Source: an uncultured Bacteroidota bacterium
GTDB taxonomy: Bacteria > Bacteroidota > Bacteroidia > Flavobacteriales > Flavobacteriaceae
DNA length: 64,000 bases
Assembly: GCA_903838055.1 (NCBI GenBank)
Contig: CAILWV010000057.1
Span: forward strand, 1 to 64,000
Direction: 5' to 3'
Below are positions 51,455 through 61,765 of this stretch, piece by piece; the first letter of the stretch is position 1; each line of letters opens with the position of its first letter. The notes beneath the pieces were generated by a model, which was given only the letters and a program-made list of their open reading frames with translations, was not told where the DNA came from and did no database searches. Made by a program: the position numbers and the translations under genes.

Positions 51455-51814
51455 TTATTTTGATTTTAAAAGTTTCTCTAAATCTTCTCGCAGTATCAAC
51501 CTACGTGTTCCCACGGTGATTGTTTTGAGTTTATTGGCATTATACATTCTTGATACTGTCCAACGGGATACGCCGAGCAACAAAGACACCTGTTCAACAC
51601 TCAACACCTCCCTTGCCTGAATCATGACAATAGAGGCCGTCATTTCGCCTTTAATCTCCTCCTTATTTTGGAGTAGTTTTTCCTGTCTTTTATTCTCTTT
51701 ATAAGCCCTGGAGGCGCACTTGTGAGAACAGTACAAAGTGCTCATTTTACGAGCTTGAAACGCTTCTTGGCAGAATACGCAAATTTTCGGAATTGGATGT
51801 TTACTAGCAGTCAT
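51455..51814 (-). CDS. HTH (excisionase-like) protein with N-terminal Cys-rich motif
   Basis: CVFCQEAF..STLYCSHKC zinc-finger-like; LSVEQVSLLLGVSRWTVSRMYNANKLKTITVGTRRLI. Internal start MTASKHP preferred over the upstream ORF start at 52021. Confidence 0.75.
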   Translation of the reverse strand: MTASKHPIPKICVFCQEAFQARKMSTLYCSHKCASRAYKENKRQEKLLQNKEEIKGEMTASIVMIQAREVLSVEQVSLLLGVSRWTVSRMYNANKLKTITVGTRRLILREDLEKLLKSK

Positions 51815-51830
51815 TGTTATTTCGCCTTTA

Positions 51831-51880
51831 TGTAGCACGGTGTAGCAGCATGTAGCAGGATGTAGCAGCATGTAGCAAAT
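51831..51880. repeat. five 10-bp-period direct repeats TGTAGCANNN
   Basis: tgtagcacgg tgtagcagca tgtagcagga tgtagcagca tgtagcaaat. Confidence 0.85.
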
Positions 51881-51902
51881 TTTGTGGTGCCGTAACTTTT
51901 TT

Positions 51903-51947
51903 GTTGCGCATTTGTTGCTCGATATTCTGATGTTACAAATGAGCAAC
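51903..51947. repeat. right-end recombinase arm-type sites
   Basis: GTTGCGCATTTGTTGCTCG (51903-51921, inverse of the left copy with one mismatch) and TTACAAATGAGCAAC (51933-51947). Confidence 0.6.
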
Positions 51948-52003
51948 AAATTCGATGCAAAACTCGAAAAATGACGAAAAATGACAGAAGGTCTAAAAAC
52001 GCG

Positions 52004-52028
52004 AAAACCCTTGACTAGCAAGGGTTTT
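52004..52028 (-). terminator. mnmE terminator hairpin containing the element attachment core
   Basis: AAAACCCTTG-ACTAG-CAAGGGTTTT. Confidence 0.75.
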
Positions 52029-52070
52029 AGTTATCAATGTTTGTTTTTGATTATCGTTGTTTGTACGGGT

Positions 52071-53471
52071 TTATTTGCCGATACAAAAATTCGCAAAAAT
52101 ATTCCCTAACAATTCATCGTTAGTAACTTCGCCGGTAATCTCTCCAAAGTAGTACAATGCCTGTCGGATATCAATAGACATAAGATCGGACGGGATGTTT
52201 GCTTGCAAACCAAATTTAACTTTCTGTATTTCTTCTAAAGCTTTAAGTAACGAGTCGTAATGTCTTGTATTTGTGACGATAGTTTCATTATTTCTTAATG
52301 CGCCAGTGTTTACAAAAGATAGTAATTGATTTTTAAGTTCGTCAATACCATCTTTATTTTTAGCACTTAACAAAATTTGTTTTACGTTTAATGATTTAAG
52401 TTGTTGAAGAAGTTCTAATCTATCGTTTTCCGAAATTAAATCTACTTTATTAATAACAACAATTAATGGTTTTAATGGGTATTTGTTTTTTACTTTTTCA
52501 ATTTCAGTAATGTATTCCGATCCCGAAACTTTAAATTTTAGACTCTCAAACAAATATAGTACTACTTGAGCTTGATCAATTTTTTCAAAAGTTTTTTTAA
52601 TTCCAATTCCTTCAATAATATCTTGAGTTTCTCTAATTCCTGCCGTATCAATAAAGCGGAAACCAATGCCACCAATTACTAACTCATCTTCAATTGTGTC
52701 GCGAGTAGTTCCAGCAATTTCGGATACAATGGCTCTTTCTTCGTTCAATAAGGCATTCAATAAAGTTGATTTTCCTACATTAGGTTCGCCAACAATTGCT
52801 ACTGGTATTCCGTTTTTTATCACGTTACCCACTGCAAATGAATCGATTAATCGTTTTAAAACAAACTCAATTCTATTCAGTAACTCATGAAATTGAGTTC
52901 GGTCTGCAAATTCTACGTCTTCTTCTGCAAAGTCTAATTCAAGTTCAATTAACGAAGCAAAATTTAATAACTCTTCTCTAAGTTTAGATATTTCGCTGCT
53001 AAAACCGCCACGCATTTGCTGCATTGCGATTTGATGAGAAGCCTCATTATCAGAGGAAATTAAATCGGCAACTGCTTCTGCTTGTGATAAATCTAGTTTA
53101 CCGTTTAAGAATGCTCTTAGTGTAAATTCACCAGCTTGAGCCATTCGACAACCTTTTCTTAGCAACAACTGAATAATTTGCTGTTGAATAAAAGTAGATC
53201 CATGGCATGATATTTCTACTACATTTTCTCCCGTATACGAATTAGGGTTTTTGAAAATTGAAAGAAGAACTTGATCGTAAATTTTTCCATCTTCTACAAT
53301 TGTTCCTAAATGAATGGTATGTGTTTTTTGCTTGGAAATATCTTTTCCTGAAACCGATTGAAATACTTCTGAGGCAATGTTTATAGCATTTTTCCCAGAC
53401 ATTCTAATGATAGACACGGCACCTGCTCCTGATGGTGTTGCTAGTGCTACAATAGTATTTTGGTCAATCAT
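52071..53471 (-). CDS. mnmE: tRNA uridine-5-carboxymethylaminomethyl(34) GTPase MnmE
   Basis: VALATPSGAGAVSIIRMSG; GEPNVGKSTLLNALL; C-terminal FCIGK. Confidence 0.98.
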   Translation of the reverse strand: MIDQNTIVALATPSGAGAVSIIRMSGKNAINIASEVFQSVSGKDISKQKTHTIHLGTIVEDGKIYDQVLLSIFKNPNSYTGENVVEISCHGSTFIQQQIIQLLLRKGCRMAQAGEFTLRAFLNGKLDLSQAEAVADLISSDNEASHQIAMQQMRGGFSSEISKLREELLNFASLIELELDFAEEDVEFADRTQFHELLNRIEFVLKRLIDSFAVGNVIKNGIPVAIVGEPNVGKSTLLNALLNEERAIVSEIAGTTRDTIEDELVIGGIGFRFIDTAGIRETQDIIEGIGIKKTFEKIDQAQVVLYLFESLKFKVSGSEYITEIEKVKNKYPLKPLIVVINKVDLISENDRLELLQQLKSLNVKQILLSAKNKDGIDELKNQLLSFVNTGALRNNETIVTNTRHYDSLLKALEEIQKVKFGLQANIPSDLMSIDIRQALYYFGEITGEVTNDELLGNIFANFCIGK

Positions 53472-53642
53472 GTTTACTTTTTGTTTTATTTTACAAAGGT
53501 ATCAATTTTATACTCTTTTTAAAATGTAAATTATGTGACTATTTTATTTGTTAAAAATGATTGTAATTATTTGTAAATATGATGATTATCATGTTTTTTC
53601 ATTAATTTAATCATTAATTTTAGTATATAAATAATTATTATT

Positions 53643-54473
53643 ATGAAAAAAATTCTATTTCCTACAGATTTTTCTAATGTGGCTACAAATGCTTTTGTTC
53701 ACGCATTAGGTTTGGCTAAATTGGTTCATGGCGAATTAATTTTGCTTCACACCTATGAATTGCCAATAATGGATAGTCAATTTGGTATTCAAAATTACAA
53801 AGATGTCTACGAAACCATTGAGTTAACTAATTTGGATAGGTTTAAAGATGAAATCCCTAAACTCCGAAAACTTGCAGAGGAGAATGGTTTTGAATCTGTT
53901 AAAATGACTCACGTTCTTACAGATGGCGATTTATTGCATAGCATAAGAGAAACCGTTAGTAAAGAGAAAATAGATTATTTAGTTATGGGAACTGCTGGTG
54001 CGAGTGGGTGGTTTGAAAAACTGCTCGGGACGAATACTGGTGAAGCAATTACAAGTTTAAGCATTCCTGTTTTTTGTATTCCGGTAGGAGTGAAGTATTC
54101 TAAAATTAATACAATTGGTTTTACTACACGTTTCAGAGAAAAAGATAAAATTGCTTTACAAAATGTCATTAAAATTGCTAAGGTCTCCCATGCTAAGGTT
54201 AAATGTCTTTATGTAGAAACTAGTGATTCTGATAATAGCTTGGCAGTTTATCAAGAATGGGAAACTTTTTTTAAAGGCGAGCCAGTACAATTCTTTATTA
54301 TTCCAGGTGAAGATATTCAAGAAACCATTGAAGATTTTATTATTAGCCAAGAAATTGATGTTCTAACAATGATTTCTTATAAACGTACATTTTTTAAATG
54401 GTTGTTTACTTCAAGTTTTACAGAAGAAATGGCATTTCAATCTTCAATTCCGATTTTAGCATTACATGAATAA
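53643..54473 (+). CDS. universal stress protein family
   Basis: KKILFPTDFSNVATNAFVHALGLA; VMGTAGASG. Confidence 0.93.
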   Translation: MKKILFPTDFSNVATNAFVHALGLAKLVHGELILLHTYELPIMDSQFGIQNYKDVYETIELTNLDRFKDEIPKLRKLAEENGFESVKMTHVLTDGDLLHSIRETVSKEKIDYLVMGTAGASGWFEKLLGTNTGEAITSLSIPVFCIPVGVKYSKINTIGFTTRFREKDKIALQNVIKIAKVSHAKVKCLYVETSDSDNSLAVYQEWETFFKGEPVQFFIIPGEDIQETIEDFIISQEIDVLTMISYKRTFFKWLFTSSFTEEMAFQSSIPILALHE

Positions 54474-54500
54474 CACTTGATAGTCACTTTTATAATCAAA

Positions 54501-54533
54501 AAACCGTCTTCATTTCTGGAGACGGTTTCTTTT
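54501..54533. terminator. bidirectional terminator
   Basis: AAACCGTCT ... AGACGGTTT. Confidence 0.8.
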
Positions 54534-54564
54534 GGTTTAGATTTGTTTGGTTGTTAATTATATT

Positions 54565-55683
54565 CTAGTTGTTTAGCATTACAGGCATCACAAGCATAGT
54601 AACAGTTTCGCCTTCATCTAATCCATCAACTGGAGTTAAAATTCCGGCACGATTTGGCATTGACATTTCTAATTGAATTTCATCTGATTGTAAATTAGAT
54701 AACATTTCTAATAAAAATCTTGAGTTAAAACCAATTTGCATATCATCACCTTGATAATCGCAAGTCAATCTTTCTTCAGCTTTATTAGAGTAATCAATAT
54801 CTTCAGCAGAAATATTTAATTCAGCACCAGCAATTTTTAATCGAATTTGGTGTGTAGTTTTATTTGAGAAGATAGCCACACGACGAACAGAACTAAAAAA
54901 CTGTGCTCTATCAATCAATAATTTATTTGGATTTTCTTTAGGAATAACCGCTTCATAGTTAGGGTATTTTCCATCAATTAATCTACAAATTAATAAGTAG
55001 TTTTCAAATGAGAAAGTTGCATTAGCATCATTATAATCAATTTTAACTTCAGCATCAGAAGCTCCTAAAATACTTTTCAAAATATTTAAAGGTTTTTTAG
55101 GCATAATAAAATCAGCAACTTGCGACGCTTTTACATCAGTACGAGTATATTTTACTAATTTATGAGCATCTGTAGCTACAAAAATCAAACCTTCTGGAGA
55201 AAACTGAAAGAAAACTCCTGACATTACGGGTCTTAAATCATCATTTCCGGCAGCAAAGATTGTTTTGCTAATAGCAGTTGCTAATACTTCTGCAGGAACT
55301 AAAGTAGAAGATGGATCTTCTAGTTGCACTGATTTAGGGAATTCTTCACCCGGAGCATATGCAATGGCATATTTACCTGAATTAGAACTAATTTCAATTG
55401 TGCTGTTTTCTTCAACTGTAAACGTTAATGGTTGCTCAGGAAACGTTTTTAATATATCTAATAACAATTTTGCCGGAACAGCAACACTACCTTTATCTGT
55501 AGACTCAATTTCTAATGTAGCCGACATAGTAGTCTCTAAATCCGAGGATGAAACTGTTAATGTTTTTTTATTTAATTCAAATAAAAAGTTATCTAAAATT
55601 GGTAAAGTATTACTACTATTGATAACGCTACCTAAAACCTGTAGTTGCTTTAATAAATACGAGCTCGATACAATAAACTTCAT
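54565..55683 (-). CDS. dnaN: DNA polymerase III subunit beta
   Basis: 372 aa sliding clamp (LEIESTDKGSVAVPAKLLLDILKTFP). Confidence 0.97.
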   Translation of the reverse strand: MKFIVSSSYLLKQLQVLGSVINSSNTLPILDNFLFELNKKTLTVSSSDLETTMSATLEIESTDKGSVAVPAKLLLDILKTFPEQPLTFTVEENSTIEISSNSGKYAIAYAPGEEFPKSVQLEDPSSTLVPAEVLATAISKTIFAAGNDDLRPVMSGVFFQFSPEGLIFVATDAHKLVKYTRTDVKASQVADFIMPKKPLNILKSILGASDAEVKIDYNDANATFSFENYLLICRLIDGKYPNYEAVIPKENPNKLLIDRAQFFSSVRRVAIFSNKTTHQIRLKIAGAELNISAEDIDYSNKAEERLTCDYQGDDMQIGFNSRFLLEMLSNLQSDEIQLEMSMPNRAGILTPVDGLDEGETVTMLVMPVMLNN

Positions 55684-55745
55684 TTTTTTTTATTTTTTAC
55701 AAATATATCCTAAAGAAATAGATTTAGAAAAGATTTTTATTAACA

Positions 55746-57443
55746 TTAATTGCTATATTTTCTTTTTCGCAATATCGTAAATACTAATCCAAAGACTAGT
55801 AATACTCCCAGTGGAACACCGATAGTTAGAATTTGCGTAGAGAAATATTCCTCCGTAACCTTTTGAGAATCTAAAATAGGTAAGTCTACTTCCTTGCTTC
55901 GGATGTTAATAAGTCCGTTATCATCTAACAAATAATTTACACAATTCATCATGAATTCTTTGTTTGCATAAAGATTATTTGTCCATTTGTCAAAACCTAA
56001 TTCTAGAGGTTGGTAGTTTTTATCCAACTGGTTTTTTATAACATCACCATCCGAAATAATAATCATTTTAGAATTTTTTCCAACAGGGCTATAGTCTTTT
56101 TCTTTAAAAGGTAAAACTCTATTTTGGTATACAGAATGAAATTTTCCTTCCAACAAGACTGCAACAGGCATATTTCCATTTTCTGAAAATTCTTTTTGCT
56201 CAGGTCGATCTTGCACCATTTTCAAATTTACCTCTGTAGGTGTACCAATTGATTTTGAATACGGAGAACTCTGTAATAAAATAGTTTTTTTAATATCGTT
56301 TTTAAGAATTTCAATCGGAGTTGTAAATTCAAATTTGATTCCATCTAAGTTACTCACTATCGGACTAATTTTAGATTTATCAACAGTTGCAATTGGATAA
56401 ATCATAGGCGAATATAACCAAGGAAATTTGGTGTATTGGGTAGCACTACCTTGTTGGCCAGTAGCTAAAGAAATAGGAGTAGCCAAGATATCTTTAATTA
56501 AATCTGGCTTAATTCTAACCCCATATTTAAAGAACATATCGTTTAAATTCAAATCTCTTGGATACGCTAAATTCTCTCCCGTTGCCATTAAGCTGTCCAT
56601 TTCCATGTTTACTTGATCTACTAACCAAATTGTTTTTCCGCCATTAATAAGAAATTGATCTAGCACTTGTTTTTCTTCATCAGAAAATGATTCAGTAGGT
56701 TTTGCAATAATAGCCAAATCGTATTTTTGCAAGGCTTTTAAAGTATTTTCAGGGCTTTTAGCAACCGAGTCCAAAGTGAATGGGCCAATGTAATAATTCT
56801 CTTTAACCGATTTCAAAAAATCTGCAATAAGCAAATCGTGAAGTTCCCCATTACCTTTAATAATTGCTACCTTTTTTTCTCTGTTTTTAGAAACCGAGTT
56901 GAATGCATTTGCAAAAGCATATTCTAAATGTTGAACTGAGCTAACCACTTTTAGAGCTGTTGAAGCGCCCATCATATTTTTTAACAAGGGCACTTTTGCA
57001 CTTTTATTTCCATAAGTTACTACCGCCCAAGGAAAAACAACCTCTTGTGTTTGTTTACCTTTTTCATCCATTGTTACGTTTAAAGGGGTTAATCCTCTGT
57101 CGTAAAATTTCTGCATTGTTTTTTCACGATCTTCCTCTTTATCTAAAGGATTCACAAATTGAAAAATAATATTAGAGTTGTAGGCTTTGAATTCTTCTAA
57201 TAATTGTTGGGTTTCCGTTTGCAGTTTTTTGAATTCTCCAGGAAAATTACCTTCTAAAAAAACATCAACATACAATGGTTCTTTTACTTCTTTTATAATG
57301 TTTATTGAAGTTTGTGAAAGGGTATAGCGTTTGTCAGCTGTTAAATCAAATCGCTTGAAAAAGAAATGACCAGCAAAGTTTACTATTACTAAAATCCCAA
57401 TAATAGTAAGCAGATTTTTTAAGTTTGTTTTCTTATTTTCCAT
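55746..57443 (-). CDS. gldG: gliding motility-associated ABC transporter substrate-binding protein GldG
   Basis: GldG-type N-terminal TM and DUF4350-like region; adjacent to gldF. Confidence 0.93.
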   Translation of the reverse strand: MENKKTNLKNLLTIIGILVIVNFAGHFFFKRFDLTADKRYTLSQTSINIIKEVKEPLYVDVFLEGNFPGEFKKLQTETQQLLEEFKAYNSNIIFQFVNPLDKEEDREKTMQKFYDRGLTPLNVTMDEKGKQTQEVVFPWAVVTYGNKSAKVPLLKNMMGASTALKVVSSVQHLEYAFANAFNSVSKNREKKVAIIKGNGELHDLLIADFLKSVKENYYIGPFTLDSVAKSPENTLKALQKYDLAIIAKPTESFSDEEKQVLDQFLINGGKTIWLVDQVNMEMDSLMATGENLAYPRDLNLNDMFFKYGVRIKPDLIKDILATPISLATGQQGSATQYTKFPWLYSPMIYPIATVDKSKISPIVSNLDGIKFEFTTPIEILKNDIKKTILLQSSPYSKSIGTPTEVNLKMVQDRPEQKEFSENGNMPVAVLLEGKFHSVYQNRVLPFKEKDYSPVGKNSKMIIISDGDVIKNQLDKNYQPLELGFDKWTNNLYANKEFMMNCVNYLLDDNGLINIRSKEVDLPILDSQKVTEEYFSTQILTIGVPLGVLLVFGLVFTILRKRKYSN

Positions 57444-58168
57444 TACGATTTTAGAGTTTTTAGTTTGTAAACAGTCAAGGATAAAAACAATAAGGTTATA
57501 CTTACAAAATAAATAGTATCTCGAGTATCTATAACTCCTCGGCTCATACTTTTAAAATGATAATCCATACCGAAGAAAGCTATTAGTTCTTGCCAATCTT
57601 TAATTTGGGAGGCTACTCCTTGAAATCCAAAATACAGAATAAAACACAAGAAAACAGAAACAATAAATGCCACAATTTGATTTTCGGATAGTGTAGAAGT
57701 GAATATTCCTATTGCGGTATATCCTGAAATCAAAAAAAGTAAGCCAAAATAAGATCCTATTGTGCTTCCCATATCAATATTTCCTGTTGGCATTCCTAAT
57801 CCATAAATTACATAAATGTAGATAAATGTTGGGATTATTGCAATTACAATTAAGGATAAAGCACCTAAGAATTTTCCGCTAACAATTTTCCAAATAGAAA
57901 TTGGTTTGGTGAGTAATAACTCAATTGTACCCTGTTTCATTTCGTCAGAAAAACTTCGCATAGTAACCGCAGGTATTAAAAATATTAATATCCAAGGAGA
58001 AATTGTGAAAAATGGCGATAGATCGGCAAATCCACTATTCAAAATGTTGTAATCTCCTTCAAAAAACCAAAGGAATAATCCGTTTAGCAATAGAAATATT
58101 GCAATTACCAAATACCCAATTGGTGAACCAAAAAAGGATTTTATTTCTCTTAATAGTATTGATTTCAT
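57443..58168 (-). CDS. gldF: gliding motility-associated ABC transporter permease GldF
   Basis: ABC-2 permease (MKQGTIELLLTKPISIWKIVSGKFLG). Confidence 0.93.
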   Translation of the reverse strand: MKSILLREIKSFFGSPIGYLVIAIFLLLNGLFLWFFEGDYNILNSGFADLSPFFTISPWILIFLIPAVTMRSFSDEMKQGTIELLLTKPISIWKIVSGKFLGALSLIVIAIIPTFIYIYVIYGLGMPTGNIDMGSTIGSYFGLLFLISGYTAIGIFTSTLSENQIVAFIVSVFLCFILYFGFQGVASQIKDWQELIAFFGMDYHFKSMSRGVIDTRDTIYFVSITLLFLSLTVYKLKTLKS

Positions 58169-58999
58169 TTATTTTTTTTTCAAAATAATTATATCTTGAT
58201 GCAGATCTATAATATCGGATGGTGTTCCAGACCAATTACCTCTTAAAAATTGAACTACTTCAAAATCATTTTCATTTAGCAAATTAATTATATATTCTTT
58301 ATTGTATGCAACATTGGCTTCTTTTACGGTTTTATCCATTAATGAATAATTTTCCATTTCATAAGGAAACTGTTTTGTTCCTTTACTGATCATAGCATTT
58401 TTACTGATTTCATCTAATATAAAAAATGTAGCAAAGAATTTTTTATTTGGTTTTAATACCCTATTAATTTCTGAAATATAATTTTCAACATCATTTGGCA
58501 GCATATGTGTAAATACAGACGTTAAAAATACAAAGTCAAAACTATCATTTTTATATGGAAATACTAAGTTTTCGGCCGTATTATTTGTATCAGATAAATA
58601 TAAATCGTTTTTTAATGGGATTAATTTAAAATTGAAATTTGGATATTTTGAGCTAATATTTTGTTTGCACCAATCTACTCCAATCTTCACAATATCAAAA
58701 CCTTCATAACTCCCTTTTTTAGATAAATAATTGGTAAAAGGCACTGCCATTCTTCCAATTCCGGAACCAATATCTAAAATGGCACTATCGGGAGTAATAT
58801 CTCCATATTGAATAAAATAATTAAAAAATTGCTTTCCAACACTTTCAAATCCTCCACTGCCGGTAAACATTAATCCTTTTGGAGGAGCTAATGCGCTTTT
58901 ATCTCTAAAAATATCCTGAGGAAAGAAAATGATTCTTCTTATGTGAAAGCGCATGGTAACCGGTAATCTATAATATAAGTTTCTTAAAAAGGAATTCAT
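58169..58999 (-). CDS. class I SAM-dependent methyltransferase
   Basis: AILDIGSGIGRMAVPFTNYL; DFVFLTSVFTHMLP. Confidence 0.9.
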   Translation of the reverse strand: MNSFLRNLYYRLPVTMRFHIRRIIFFPQDIFRDKSALAPPKGLMFTGSGGFESVGKQFFNYFIQYGDITPDSAILDIGSGIGRMAVPFTNYLSKKGSYEGFDIVKIGVDWCKQNISSKYPNFNFKLIPLKNDLYLSDTNNTAENLVFPYKNDSFDFVFLTSVFTHMLPNDVENYISEINRVLKPNKKFFATFFILDEISKNAMISKGTKQFPYEMENYSLMDKTVKEANVAYNKEYIINLLNENDFEVVQFLRGNWSGTPSDIIDLHQDIIILKKK

Positions 59000-59003
59000 T
59001 ATT

Positions 59004-59300
59004 TTAAGTTAAGGTTACTAATTTATCTACACTCCAAGCTTCAGGCTTATCATTGAATAATTTCTTGGTAAAAGTCCATACTTCATCAAATAAATCGGAT
59101 TTTCGATAGTTTTCAAGATCCTCTTCTGTTTCCCAATAACTATATGTAAACATTATTCCTGGATTGTTTTTATCTTGATATAATTCAAGAAAACGATTTC
59201 CTGGAGCATTTCGTATGTGGGATTTCATTAATTCGAAATTTTCTAAGAATTTGGGAATGTTTTCTTCATGAAAAGACATTTTTACTATGCGTACAAACAT
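59004..59300 (-). CDS. antibiotic biosynthesis monooxygenase (ABM)-like protein
   Basis: 98 aa ABM fold (FLELYQDKNNPGIMFTYSYWETEEDLENY). Confidence 0.85.
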   Translation of the reverse strand: MFVRIVKMSFHEENIPKFLENFELMKSHIRNAPGNRFLELYQDKNNPGIMFTYSYWETEEDLENYRKSDLFDEVWTFTKKLFNDKPEAWSVDKLVTLT

Positions 59301-59303
59301 GTT

Positions 59304-60131
59304 TTATTTGTTAAAACTAATCATTACAAAATCCCTATATTCTAATCCCAACAAGCTAGATGCGGAGCCAATTTTTGGGTTACTTTTATAGATTCCAATT
59401 TCTAAAAACCCCGCTTCATTAAATATGGCAAGGGATTTCCCCATTATAGAAGAAATTGTTTGTTTCTCTATAGTTTCAATATCTGAATATTTAGCAAAAA
59501 TACTTTTTACTTTTTTGTTTTTAAAATTAACTTCATAAGGTCTTCCTTTTGCAGTTTCTAAAAACATTTTTTTAGTAATATTCGTAATTGCATTACCAAA
59601 ATGATCAATATATATAACATAGCCTTTAATAGAATTAAAATCGGTGGCTACTACAGGTTGTAATTCGGTAATTTCTTTAAGACTTTTTATTTCTTTTCCA
59701 ATTACATTAAGAACGCCACCTTTTGCTATATGTACAGCTACAGTTATAAGTACATCCATATCGGTTGCATCAGGCAATAATCGATCATGAATAGTAATAG
59801 CTACCATTTTTTGAGGTTTTATTTTCGCAATCAATAAACTTAAGATTCCATTGTCTGCAGAAATAAAATAATGATCGTTCCACTGAACTACAATATGTTG
59901 GTTATTTTCCTTTAATTCAACGTCTACACCAATAAGATGCACAGTTCCTTTTGGAAAACTAGAATAAGCACTTTGAATTAAATAACTGGCTTCACTAATA
60001 TTAAAAGGATCAACAAGGTGAGTGATGTCAACTATTACAGCTTCTTTTAGTTGTGATACTATCTTCCCTTTCAAAGATCCAACAAAGTGGTCTTTAATTC
60101 CATAATCGGTAGTAAGGGTAATTATTGACAT
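59304..60131 (-). CDS. SAM hydroxide adenosyltransferase (DUF62) family protein
   Basis: IITLTTDYGIKDHFVGSLKG; YIDHFGNAITNI. Confidence 0.9.
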   Translation of the reverse strand: MSIITLTTDYGIKDHFVGSLKGKIVSQLKEAVIVDITHLVDPFNISEASYLIQSAYSSFPKGTVHLIGVDVELKENNQHIVVQWNDHYFISADNGILSLLIAKIKPQKMVAITIHDRLLPDATDMDVLITVAVHIAKGGVLNVIGKEIKSLKEITELQPVVATDFNSIKGYVIYIDHFGNAITNITKKMFLETAKGRPYEVNFKNKKVKSIFAKYSDIETIEKQTISSIMGKSLAIFNEAGFLEIGIYKSNPKIGSASSLLGLEYRDFVMISFNK

Positions 60132-60184
60132 AAAATTGTTTATAACTAAATAAGAAACGTAATGGTCAATTTCATAAATTTGAA

Positions 60185-61189
60185 TTGTTTACAAAACTAC
60201 TAATATTTAGTAAAAAACAATTAAAAAACTCCCTCCATTTGAACGAACGTATCATTGAATTACACGACATCGCTCCAAAAGAATTTTGGGGTACGCAAGA
60301 TGCACATCTTGAAACCATTAAAAAATATTATCCTAGATTAAAAATTGTTGCAAGGGGAACAACTCTCAAGGCATTTGGAGAAAAAGCTGAATTGGATGAA
60401 TTTGAAAATAGATTCAATCGATTGATGTTGCATTTTACTCGCTATAATAATATTGACAATAATGTTATTGAAAGAGTAATTCAAAGTAATTCAATTGAAG
60501 AGCAACGAATGCCTGATCATGAAAAAATATTGGTTCACGGAATAGGAGGTAAACTAATTAAAGCAATGACTCCCAACCAACACAAGTTGGTAGAAGCTGT
60601 TTTTAAAAATGATATGGTTTTTGCCGTAGGTCCTGCTGGAACTGGAAAAACATATACAGGTGTAGCTCTTGCAGTAAAAGCCCTTAAAGAAAAACAAGTA
60701 AAGCGAATAATATTAACGCGTCCTGCTGTGGAAGCTGGTGAAAATCTTGGTTTTTTACCAGGAGATATGAAAGAAAAATTAGATCCCTATATGCAGCCTC
60801 TTTATGATGCATTAAGAGATATGCTGCCTCCACAAACCTTGGAAGATTACATATTAAAAGGAATTATTCAAATTGCACCTTTGGCATTTATGCGTGGTAG
60901 AACTTTGGATAATGCTTTTGTTATTCTAGATGAAGCTCAAAACACTACCCATTCACAAATGAAAATGTTTTTAACGCGTATGGGAAAAAACGCAAAATTC
61001 ATTATTACAGGTGACCCAGGACAAGTAGATTTGCCTCGAAGAACTATCTCTGGTTTAAAAGAAGCTATTCTAGTATTGAAAGATATTGAAGGTATCGGTA
61101 TCATATATTTAGATGATAAAGATATAGTGCGCCACCGATTAGTGAAAAAAGTAATTGATGCCTACAAGAGTATAGAAAATAATGATTAA
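60185..61189 (+). CDS. PhoH family protein
   Basis: VFAVGPAGTGKTYTGVALAVKAL; LTRPAVEAGENLGFLPGD; ILDEAQNTTHSQMKMFLTRMG. Confidence 0.95.
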   Translation: MFTKLLIFSKKQLKNSLHLNERIIELHDIAPKEFWGTQDAHLETIKKYYPRLKIVARGTTLKAFGEKAELDEFENRFNRLMLHFTRYNNIDNNVIERVIQSNSIEEQRMPDHEKILVHGIGGKLIKAMTPNQHKLVEAVFKNDMVFAVGPAGTGKTYTGVALAVKALKEKQVKRIILTRPAVEAGENLGFLPGDMKEKLDPYMQPLYDALRDMLPPQTLEDYILKGIIQIAPLAFMRGRTLDNAFVILDEAQNTTHSQMKMFLTRMGKNAKFIITGDPGQVDLPRRTISGLKEAILVLKDIEGIGIIYLDDKDIVRHRLVKKVIDAYKSIENND

Positions 61190-61238
61190 TACTAAGTTGA
61201 ATAATTTCTATTTTAATTTTTTGACTTCTATTTAAGCA

Positions 61239-61688
61239 ATGAAAGAATATTTTAAATATGCTAATGGGTTTGTGAATTTAAACAATGAAAACTTATTTCT
61301 CACTAATTCTGGAAATTGGTCGGAAACATTAAATTTACTAGAAAAATCTCCCAAATCAATTCGGAAAAATAATTTTAAATCATATAAAATTTATATCTAT
61401 TTATTTATAGTTGTATGCTTAATAGTACTAGTACTTACTAAAGCAAAGAGTGGTTCTATACCTTTTGGATTAATTTTATTAGGACTTGGAACTTATTCTT
61501 ATTTAAAGAGAGAAACGGGTAAACAATATAAAATTCCGATTTCCAAAATAAAAAGCATCATAATTAATGAAAATGAGGTGACAATTTTCTTTTATAATTC
61601 TAACGGCATTGAAGATTTTGAAATTCTTGCTAAGGTGGACAATAAAGGATTAGATATTTTATCTCATTTTAAACCAATAACTACTTAA
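61239..61688 (+). CDS. hypothetical membrane protein
   Basis: Two TM segments, 149 aa. Confidence 0.6.
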   Translation: MKEYFKYANGFVNLNNENLFLTNSGNWSETLNLLEKSPKSIRKNNFKSYKIYIYLFIVVCLIVLVLTKAKSGSIPFGLILLGLGTYSYLKRETGKQYKIPISKIKSIIINENEVTIFFYNSNGIEDFEILAKVDNKGLDILSHFKPITT

Positions 61689-61765
61689 TTTTTATTAAAT
61701 AGTGTTTCTGCGTTGTGTATTATAGCGAAACATTCTATTTTTGCAAAAAACAACACACTTCTAAA

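Larger units (their letters stand above)
40327..52014. mobile_element. tyrosine-recombinase integrative element (~11.7 kb) next to mnmE
   Basis: Flanking direct repeats AAACCCTTGA (40327-40336 and 52005-52014); recombinase and excisionase-like genes at the right end; related arm-type repeats at both ends. Confidence 0.7.

Noticed and set aside
51815-52021. N-terminal extension of the excisionase-like ORF
   Set aside because: Cys/His/Leu-rich translation across the iterons, arm-type sites and attachment hairpin; the internal ATG at 51812-51814 is the sensible start.
55265-55780. 171-aa ORF antisense to dnaN
   Set aside because: Opposite-strand shadow of a conserved essential gene.
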